A stretch of DNA of 13,294 bases from Desulfobacteraceae bacterium. GTDB lineage: Bacteria > Desulfobacterota > Desulfobacteria > Desulfobacterales > ETH-SRB1. The position numbers and the translations under genes were made by a program. Below the pieces are notes generated by a model. That model worked only from the letters and a program-made list of their open reading frames with translations, was not told the DNA's origin and did no database searches. The first letter of the stretch is position 1. The number at the start of each line of letters is the position of its first letter. Location of the stretch: positions 1-13,294 of the forward strand of contig DAOWEW010000234.1 of NCBI GenBank assembly GCA_030638305.1, written 5' to 3'. Below are positions 1 through 5,467 of the stretch, piece by piece.

Positions 1-197
1 GGCGGGCGCTTAAATTTAAAATGGCTGACTGTTTGAGCGTATTAGTGAGCGTTAAGAAAGAACGATGGCAGAATAAAATTTTCTATAAATCGTATAATGC
101 CTGCTTTGGCAGGTTTTTTATAAAAGGATTGCACCAGTTCTTTCTTTACACTCACTTATGCGTGAGTTTCAGCCGTTCTTAAATTTAAGCGCCCGCC
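1..197. mobile_element. MITE-like palindromic element with long terminal inverted repeats
   Basis: The first 19 bases (GGCGGGCGCTTAAATTTAA) recur as an exact reverse complement at 179-197. The similarity continues imperfectly inward, so the left arm 1-63 matches the reverse complement of 137-197 along almost its whole length; both arms end in the same AAGAAAGAAC block. The core (64-136) carries a terminator-type hairpin and no credible reading frame. About 60-base arms around a non-coding core fit a non-autonomous transposon (MITE) or a large dispersed intergenic palindrome. The left outer flank lies outside the window, so no target-site duplication can be checked and the element could extend further left. 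An integron attC site was considered, but the core-site consensus is not present. Confidence 0.6.
100..119 (+). terminator. Rho-independent terminator-like hairpin inside the palindromic element
   Basis: CCTGC (100-104) pairs with GCAGG (109-113) across a TTTG loop, followed directly by six T (114-119). This is the intrinsic-terminator layout on the plus strand. The stem is short, but the T-run is well placed. No plus-strand gene in the window ends before it, so it may serve a gene to the left or simply be part of the element. Confidence 0.45.
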
Positions 198-244
198 ACA
201 CCAAGTTAATCTCATAATGAGTTTTCAAATTTCTGATATTACCT

Positions 245-619
245 TCATAAGAATACCTTGTACCCTGTATTAAGAGCCTTGGCTAATCGTTTGGCCATAT
301 CTTTTCCTATGGTCCGTTTACCATTCTCCATTTCAGAAATATGATGAGGCTTTACTCCAATTTTTTCCGCTAATTCAGCCTGAGTCAGTTCTTCACGATC
401 TCTGGCTCCCTGGAGGACACTTCCAGCTCCAAGTTCAGGGAAAGCTTCTTCCCATGTTACCATGCCTTCATCATCATTATCCGGGATACTGTACTGAACA
501 CCAGCCAGATCCAGAAATTGGCTGAATGCAGATCTGACCCGATTTACTTCTGCTTTGGGTACACGGATACAAACATCAGCAAAGTTTGTTGTAATTGATT
601 CCCTCATGCGTTCCGGCAT
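245..619 (-). CDS. XRE-family helix-turn-helix protein, orphan antitoxin-like
   Basis: This encodes a 124-residue protein whose C-terminal half (about residues 67-122) is a typical XRE/Cro-C1 HTH: ELTQAELAEKIGVKPHHIS, then the recognition-helix end EMENGKRTIG and the closing AKRLAKAL. The N-terminal 60 residues are mixed alpha/beta and not recognised. The frame is open up to a TTG at 652, but the ATG at 619 is preferred because AGGA lies about seven bases before it; an ATG at 607 is also possible. HTH proteins of this size usually repress their own operon, often as the antitoxin of a HigBA or RelE/ParE-like pair. Here only about 100 bases separate it from trpS upstream, so no toxin gene precedes it, and the palindromic element follows it. 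Its function is inferred from the domain alone; DNA binding is likely and an antitoxin role is only possible. Confidence 0.8.
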   Translation of the reverse strand: MPERMRESITTNFADVCIRVPKAEVNRVRSAFSQFLDLAGVQYSIPDNDDEGMVTWEEAFPELGAGSVLQGARDREELTQAELAEKIGVKPHHISEMENGKRTIGKDMAKRLAKALNTGYKVFL

Positions 620-682
620 ACTTTTTCCTGGGACTTGGAGGCAATTTCTCAATTCGCCTATGCAATTTTTTGCTTAATCTTA

Positions 683-716
683 CAGTCCAACTCATTTGGC
701 AGTCCAACTCATTTGG
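683..716. repeat. 17-base perfect tandem duplication between trpS and the HTH gene
   Basis: CAGTCCAACTCATTTGG occurs at 683-699 and again immediately at 700-716. It begins six bases after the trpS stop codon in the direction of transcription and lies upstream of the HTH gene. It could be a recent slippage duplication or a pair of operator half-sites for the HTH protein. The unit is not itself palindromic, which argues mildly against a classic dimer operator. Confidence 0.75.
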
Positions 717-721
717 TCTAT

Positions 722-1708
722 TTATACCTTAACTGCCGACCTCACCTCTTCCATGGTTTGCCGCGCAATTTTTTCTGCCTTGTTGCTTCCTGCCGCAATA
801 ATTTCGTCAAGAAGTTCCGGTTTTCCCTCATAATAAGTTCTTTTTTCGCGAACAGGTTCAAGTGCCCTGATGAGATTTTTGGCCATTATTTTCTTGCATT
901 CAACACAGCCTATAGCGGCAGAACGGCATTCTTTATTTACTGTATCCATTGTCTCTTTGTCGCTGTATAGCTTGTGAAATTCAAAAACATTGCATACATC
1001 AGGATTGCCGGGATCATTTTTTCTTGCCCGCTGAGGGTCGGTAATCATTTTTGATACCTTGGAGCTTATATCATCAGACTTTTCAAATAGATAAATAGCA
1101 TTATTATAGCTCTTGCTCATTTTTCGGCGATCAAGACCCAGTATTTTAGGCGTTTTGGTTAAAATGGCTTGCGGCTCCGGAAAGATGTTCCCGTATAAAT
1201 AGTTGAAACGCCGGGTGATTTCCCGCGTAATTTCAACATGTGGAACCTGGTCAACTCCAACCGGCACTCCAAATGCCTTGTACATTATAATATCTGCTGC
1301 CTGCAGCACCGGATATCCCAGGAAACCAAAGGTGGACAGATCTTTGTTGCTCAACTGCACAATCTGATCCTTGTACGTTGGGTTGCGCTCAAGCCACGGC
1401 ACCGGAGTTATCATGGAAAGAATAAGAAACAGCTCTGCGTGTTCTTTTATATGCGACTGGACAAACATGGTGCATTTTTCCGGAGACAATCCGACACTCA
1501 GCCAGTCTATCATCATGTTTCTCACATTGGCAGCAATAGAACTTGTGTCCTCATAGTCACTGGTTAATGCATGCCAGTCTGCAATGAAGAAAAAACAATC
1601 GTATTGCTCCTGCAATTCAAGCCAGTTCAAGAGAGCGCCGTGCAGATTACCGAGGTGAAGCGGCCCCGTTGGCCGCATTCCGCTCAAAATACGTTTTTTT
1701 TGGTTCAT
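722..1708 (-). CDS. trpS: Tryptophan--tRNA ligase (TrpRS), with four-cysteine motif
   Basis: Cytoplasmic class I aminoacyl-tRNA synthetase that activates tryptophan with ATP and charges tRNA-Trp. The 328 residues match the usual bacterial length. The HIGH-equivalent HLGN is at residues 18-21 (in PTGPLHLGNLHGA), the GVDQVPH active-site motif at 151-157 and KMSKS at 196-200. The C-terminal helix (NKAEKIARQTMEEVRSAV) is typical of the family. The ATG at 1708 has GGAG seven bases upstream. Unusually, cysteines 239, 261, 268 and 271 are spaced C-x21-C-x6-C-x2-C, close to the [4Fe-4S] motif known from Thermotoga maritima TrpRS (C-x22-C-x6-C-x2-C). A cluster here is an inference. The gene starts 23 bases after the M50 protease stop codon and is probably co-transcribed with it. 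Confidence 0.97.
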   Translation of the reverse strand: MNQKKRILSGMRPTGPLHLGNLHGALLNWLELQEQYDCFFFIADWHALTSDYEDTSSIAANVRNMMIDWLSVGLSPEKCTMFVQSHIKEHAELFLILSMITPVPWLERNPTYKDQIVQLSNKDLSTFGFLGYPVLQAADIIMYKAFGVPVGVDQVPHVEITREITRRFNYLYGNIFPEPQAILTKTPKILGLDRRKMSKSYNNAIYLFEKSDDISSKVSKMITDPQRARKNDPGNPDVCNVFEFHKLYSDKETMDTVNKECRSAAIGCVECKKIMAKNLIRALEPVREKRTYYEGKPELLDEIIAAGSNKAEKIARQTMEEVRSAVKV

Positions 1709-1731
1709 TTAAGATCTCCGACCCCTGCCCT

Positions 1732-2394
1732 TCATTTCCCCATCAAAAAATTGATCATGGGGTTTATAAAAAAAGAAACAATTTTATTAAAAAAACCTGT
1801 CATAAGAAAAAAAAATATAATTACCATGCCGAAACGTTCTAAGCGCATATATTGCCGCCTTAAATTCAAAGGCAGAAACATGGCAAATATCTTACTTCCA
1901 TCTAACGGCGGCACAGGTATCAGGTTAAAAACCGCAAGTACACAATTAATGATAACGCTGTAACCGAGAATAAGGAGTAAAATCGAAATAATGGGCTCAG
2001 CAGTTGAATGATACCATAACGATTCTATGCTGAGCAAAAGCTGAAACAACATTCCTGAAATAAAAGCGCAGGCAAAATTTGCCAGAACACCGGCAGAAGA
2101 TACATAAATAATCCCTTTGCGATAATCCCGAAGATTGGCAAAATTTACAGGCACGGGTTTGGCGTAACCGAAAATAATAGGTGAGCCTGTAAGTTTCAGA
2201 ATTAAGGGCAGAAGGAATGAACCAATAAAATCAAGATGTTTTATCGGATTCAGGGTAAGTCTTCCGGCCAGCATGGCTGTATTGTCTCCCATTTTATATG
2301 CAACATAACCGTGAGCAGCTTCATGAATGGTTACTGCAAACAAAAGAGGAATTAGCATCGAAATCAGTTGAATTAAATCAAAATTTTGAAACAT
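1732..2394 (-). CDS. Site-2 protease-type zinc metalloprotease (M50 family, small form)
   Basis: Integral membrane protease of 220 residues. The zinc motif HEAAH is at residues 24-28 in the first hydrophobic helix. The second metal/active-site motif NLIPVPPLDGS is at 157-167, with the aspartate ligand in DG. GYAKPVPVN (76-84) is characteristic of the short bacterial M50B group. The usual AGPLAN segment reads AGVLANF at 101-107, so the conserved proline is replaced by valine. There are four or five strongly hydrophobic segments and no PDZ domain, unlike RseP, so its substrate is unknown. It starts inside the end of the upstream nucleotidyltransferase gene (17-base overlap) without a clear ribosome binding site, which suggests translational coupling. 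Small M50 genes next to trpS are, as I recall, common in Desulfobacterota. Confidence 0.93.
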   Translation of the reverse strand: MFQNFDLIQLISMLIPLLFAVTIHEAAHGYVAYKMGDNTAMLAGRLTLNPIKHLDFIGSFLLPLILKLTGSPIIFGYAKPVPVNFANLRDYRKGIIYVSSAGVLANFACAFISGMLFQLLLSIESLWYHSTAEPIISILLLILGYSVIINCVLAVFNLIPVPPLDGSKIFAMFLPLNLRRQYMRLERFGMVIIFFFLMTGFFNKIVSFFINPMINFLMGK

Positions 2395-5035
2395 ATTTTT
2401 TTACGTAAGTTATCTCGTCATTTAATGTTTTGAGCTTGCCGTTTAATCTTGCATCAAGGACAGCCTGCATTATTTCCCGGTAAATGGGCCCGGACTCAAG
2501 CCCCATTGCTTTGAGGTCATTACCGGTTATCAAAATATCCGTGTATCTCAGCCTGGTAAAGTAATAAGAGATAGCTTTCTTTACCGATTTCAGTTTGGTA
2601 GCCGCCATCATATAAAGGATAAGCTCGGTTTTAAACACTGAAAGCTGTTTATGCAGGATACTGTTTTTAACGGGCAGATTCAGTTCAAGCCACAAAAGAC
2701 ATTTATCTGCCGCAAAACGTTCATTGCAGAAAACTTTTTTCAGTTTAAGCGTTATTTCAAACCTGGTGCAAATTCTGCCTGATATTTTTTTATTGCAACT
2801 CTTTATAAGTACCAGAAAATAAACGATCCATTTCTTATAGGATTCTTCGATAAAAAGCAAATCATACCAGGATAATACTTTTTTTGCAGAATTAAAAAGT
2901 TCAATAAGTTTTTTATCAAGTTCTATCTCAGGATGAATAACGCCAAGCAAACCATAATCATTAAGCCTTATGATTGCGGATGCGGGATTTTCTTCTTCAA
3001 GTATCTGGCGAAGCTCTGCAAATACTCTCTTTCCTCTGAGGCGCTTGAAAAAATTCATTTTGACTGCATTTTTAATCAGCCTTGAAGTAAGTTTGCCAAT
3101 AGAAAAACCAAAACGCTGCTCAAATCTTATGGCACGAAATACACGTGTAGGATCTTCAACAAAGCTTAAATTATGCAGCACCCTTATCGCCTTTTCTTTA
3201 ATATCTTTCCGTGCAGCAAAAAAATCTATCAGGATGCCGAATTTATCAGGAGTCAACTGAATTGCCAGGGTATTTATAGTGAAATCCCTCCGGAAAAGGT
3301 CCAGTCTGATAGAGCTCATCTCAACTATCGGAAGCGCTGCCGGAAATTTGTAATATTCCATCCGGGCTGAGGCAACGTCAATTTTAAAACCGTCAGGGAA
3401 TATTATAACTGCTGTTCCGAATTTTTTATATGTATTAATGCGGGCTCCCACTTTTTTTGCATATCTTTTTGCAAATGCTATACCGTCTCCTTCTATAACA
3501 ATATCAATATCTTCATTTGATCTGTAGAGAAACAGATCACGAACAAAACCTCCTACAACATAAGCTCTGCAATCAATTTCTGCGGCGACCCTGCCAATGT
3601 CTCGTAAAATACCAAGAATACGCTTTTGCAGGCGCTCATTCATAAAGTTTACAACGTTTCTGGTCCTGGCCTGAACAGGCTCTCTTAAAGGGTCGGGCAA
3701 GTTCGCAGTGGTATGTTGAGACTGCCTTACCAGAATGTTAAGAAGATCGGTACGTGTAATAACGCCTGTTAATTTATCGTTATCAATGACAGGCAGGATT
3801 CTCTGCTTGCTGTCGATTATTTTTTGCTGAATTTCGAAAATATCTGCATCCGGCGCAACAGTTGCCGGCTCTGAACTCATGTATTCCTTAACCGGAATGT
3901 CACCCAGCCTGTGGTAAATCGCCTTCTCAATAACCTGCCGCGTTATACATCCCAGGAGTTCATCCTTATCCGCTGCTTTTTCTACAACAAGCAGTGCATT
4001 AATATTGTAACGGGTAAGTGCGTTATTGGCATCCCTGCATGTAACATCCGGCCCTATCATGATTGGCGGCGACGACATGAGGTCAGTTGCAAGCCTTTTG
4101 GGCTTGACTGTTTTATACAGGCTTTCAAGCAGCTTATGTTCAGTCTGAGCCAGCGTCATATCCTTGATGGTCGCAGCAGCCGCAAAAGCATGCCCTCCTC
4201 CGCCAAGCAAAGTTACTACCGCTCCAACATCAACCTCATTAATTCTGCTCCTTGCCACAACATAAATCTTTTCTCCCATGAGAGCGAGTGCAAAAATAGC
4301 GTTGTGATTTTCCATCTGAATCATTTTATGCACAAGGAAAGCAAAATCAGATACGTAATTATCAGTTGATATGCTGGTAACTACTACTTCGATACCATTA
4401 ATATTGTAAAAGGTTGCTGCCTGAATCATATCATTTAAAAGCCCGACCTGCTCCGAGTTTATCTCTCTTTCAAGCAAGTTTGAAATAATATTTAAATTCG
4501 CCCCTTTTGAAAGAAGATAAGCAGCCGCCATGAAATCTTCTTCCGTTGTGGAAGAAAAATTAAAAGAGCCTGTATCTTCATATATGCCAAGGCACATAAT
4601 AGTCGCCTCATCAGAAGAAATGCTGATCCCTTTCTCTTTCAGGAGTCCGGTCAGTATTGATACTGCCGCGCCTGTTGGTCTGATAACCTCGTAATGCCCC
4701 TTTATATCATTTTCCATATCCGGATGGTGATCATATATATGTATCTCTAAATCAGATCTTTTAAGGAGAGATGAAAGTTTTCCAATACGGTTCGGCTGCC
4801 TTGTATCAACCAGCACAAGTCTCTTGACGTTTGAAAAAACTATCTCTTTAACATCCGCCATGTTAAAGAGATACACCATTGATTTAATAAAGAAATTTCT
4901 TAAATTTTTCTCATGAGAACCCGGAAAAACAATAAGAGAGCCGGCATACAGCTTTTGGGCTGCAAGCATGGACGCCAGCGCATCAAAGTCAGCATTAACA
5001 TGGGTTGTTATAATAGTTAGATTTTTATCCTGCAC
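2378..5035 (-). CDS. DHH-CBS-tRNA nucleotidyltransferase fusion (A-adding or CCA-adding type)
   Basis: An 885-residue three-part protein. Residues 1-310 are a DHH/DHHA1 phosphoesterase: HVNADFDALAS at 12-22, D77, DHH at 102-104, EDTGSF at 153-158 and the DHHA1 GGGGH at 278-282, so all motifs look intact. Residues about 315-440 are two CBS domains, expected to bind adenine nucleotides. From about 465 comes a class II polymerase-beta-like nucleotidyltransferase: GGFVRD at 495-500, metal-binding D509 and D511 in EDIDIV, RRDFTINTLA at 582-591 and EDPTRVFRAIRF at 627-638, followed by a helical tRNA-binding tail. It repairs or completes tRNA 3' ends. Related fusions in Aquifex and Geobacter belong to organisms with separate C- and A-adding enzymes, so A-adding is plausible, but this cannot be decided without the rest of the genome. 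The start is a GTG; no other start codon lies upstream in frame before a stop. Confidence 0.95.
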   Translation of the reverse strand: MQDKNLTIITTHVNADFDALASMLAAQKLYAGSLIVFPGSHEKNLRNFFIKSMVYLFNMADVKEIVFSNVKRLVLVDTRQPNRIGKLSSLLKRSDLEIHIYDHHPDMENDIKGHYEVIRPTGAAVSILTGLLKEKGISISSDEATIMCLGIYEDTGSFNFSSTTEEDFMAAAYLLSKGANLNIISNLLEREINSEQVGLLNDMIQAATFYNINGIEVVVTSISTDNYVSDFAFLVHKMIQMENHNAIFALALMGEKIYVVARSRINEVDVGAVVTLLGGGGHAFAAAATIKDMTLAQTEHKLLESLYKTVKPKRLATDLMSSPPIMIGPDVTCRDANNALTRYNINALLVVEKAADKDELLGCITRQVIEKAIYHRLGDIPVKEYMSSEPATVAPDADIFEIQQKIIDSKQRILPVIDNDKLTGVITRTDLLNILVRQSQHTTANLPDPLREPVQARTRNVVNFMNERLQKRILGILRDIGRVAAEIDCRAYVVGGFVRDLFLYRSNEDIDIVIEGDGIAFAKRYAKKVGARINTYKKFGTAVIIFPDGFKIDVASARMEYYKFPAALPIVEMSSIRLDLFRRDFTINTLAIQLTPDKFGILIDFFAARKDIKEKAIRVLHNLSFVEDPTRVFRAIRFEQRFGFSIGKLTSRLIKNAVKMNFFKRLRGKRVFAELRQILEEENPASAIIRLNDYGLLGVIHPEIELDKKLIELFNSAKKVLSWYDLLFIEESYKKWIVYFLVLIKSCNKKISGRICTRFEITLKLKKVFCNERFAADKCLLWLELNLPVKNSILHKQLSVFKTELILYMMAATKLKSVKKAISYYFTRLRYTDILITGNDLKAMGLESGPIYREIMQAVLDARLNGKLKTLNDEITYVKKYVSKF

Positions 5036-5048
5036 TTTAATTATCCTG

Positions 5049-5078
5049 ATTATAAAGGATTTGGGTAATTGTGGTCAA
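5049..5078 (-). promoter_or_regulatory. Sigma-70-type promoter of the nucleotidyltransferase/M50/trpS operon
   Basis: On the minus strand TTGACC (5078-5073) and a perfect TATAAT (5054-5049) are separated by 18 bases. Only 13 bases lie between the -10 box and the GTG start at 5035, so the expected transcript would have a leader of about six bases. The AGGA before the GTG would then fall at or before the transcript start. Either the message is nearly leaderless or a second promoter further upstream is used. Confidence 0.5.
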
Positions 5079-5273
5079 TTGATGTCCCACACTTCCCCGC
5101 TTATATCAACCAAATATACAACATCTTTTTGTATATGCTTACCAAACTGTACAGAAATATAGTCATTCCTTTATTCAATGATGCATCCATAGAACCTTGA
5201 TTCAAATAAAATTAGATAATAATTCAAAAAGTTATAATCATTCATAATTGAAAATCTTCAAATCCTGGCAATC

Positions 5274-5289
5274 TGGCACACTATCTGCT
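5274..5289 (+). promoter_or_regulatory. Candidate sigma-54 (-24/-12) promoter upstream of the S8 protease
   Basis: TGGCACACTATCTGCT has GG at 5275-5276 and GC at 5287-5288 with exactly ten bases between them. The TGGCAC half is perfect, and the -12 half reads CTGCT against the consensus TTGCW. Transcription would start near 5300, giving a leader of roughly 165 bases before the protease. No activator-binding palindrome was found upstream. A single motif of this kind can occur by chance. Confidence 0.35.
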
Positions 5290-5295
5290 TTGAAT

Positions 5296-5433
5296 ATGTT
5301 TCAAGAAAAAAGAGTGGTAGAAAAATTAAATGCGAAAAGGAGGGATCAAAATTGAAGATGAAGGGAAGTGATTTCAAAGGCAATTGCCCAAGCTTTAATG
5401 ATAGATAAAACATTGTTTGTAAAACACAATTAA
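5296..5433 (+). pseudogene. Possible remnant of a small XRE-type HTH gene
   Basis: Reading from the ATG at 5296 gives 19 residues (MFQEKRVVEKLNAKRRDQN), then two stop codons, then in the same frame ISKAIAQALMIDKTLFV and a final stop at 5431-5433. The second part resembles the end of XRE domains (compare AKRLAKALNTGYKVFL in the HTH gene at 245-619). Both pieces share one frame and abut, which fits a decayed regulator lying directly upstream of the protease. The similarity is short and could be coincidental. Confidence 0.25.
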
Positions 5434-5467
5434 CTGAAACAGTAAACGTAAAAGGAGGTCAATTATC

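Larger units (their letters stand above)
5036..5467. other. Divergent intergenic region (432 bases)
   Basis: This AT-rich stretch separates the minus-strand housekeeping operon from the plus-strand S8 protease. It holds the minus-strand promoter at 5049-5078, a sigma-54-like motif at 5274-5289 and a possible broken HTH coding remnant at 5296-5433; the S8 Shine-Dalgarno is at 5451-5459. Between 5079 and 5270 I see nothing recognisable. Confidence 0.7.

Noticed and set aside
1..197. Integron attC recombination site
   Set aside because: The palindrome and size are suggestive, but the inverse core and core sites (RYYYAAC/GTTRRRY) are not at the ends, and there is no cassette array or integrase in the window.
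3911..4369. 152-codon plus-strand reading frame
   Set aside because: It lies antisense inside the DHH/CBS coding region, where all domain motifs are intact on the minus strand; the composition is not protein-like.
5356..5407. Short upstream peptide (ATG AAG GGA...) in the leader of the S8 gene
   Set aside because: It is only about 16 codons with no regulatory pattern such as a codon run or an attenuator hairpin; the frame of the possible HTH remnant explains the region as well.
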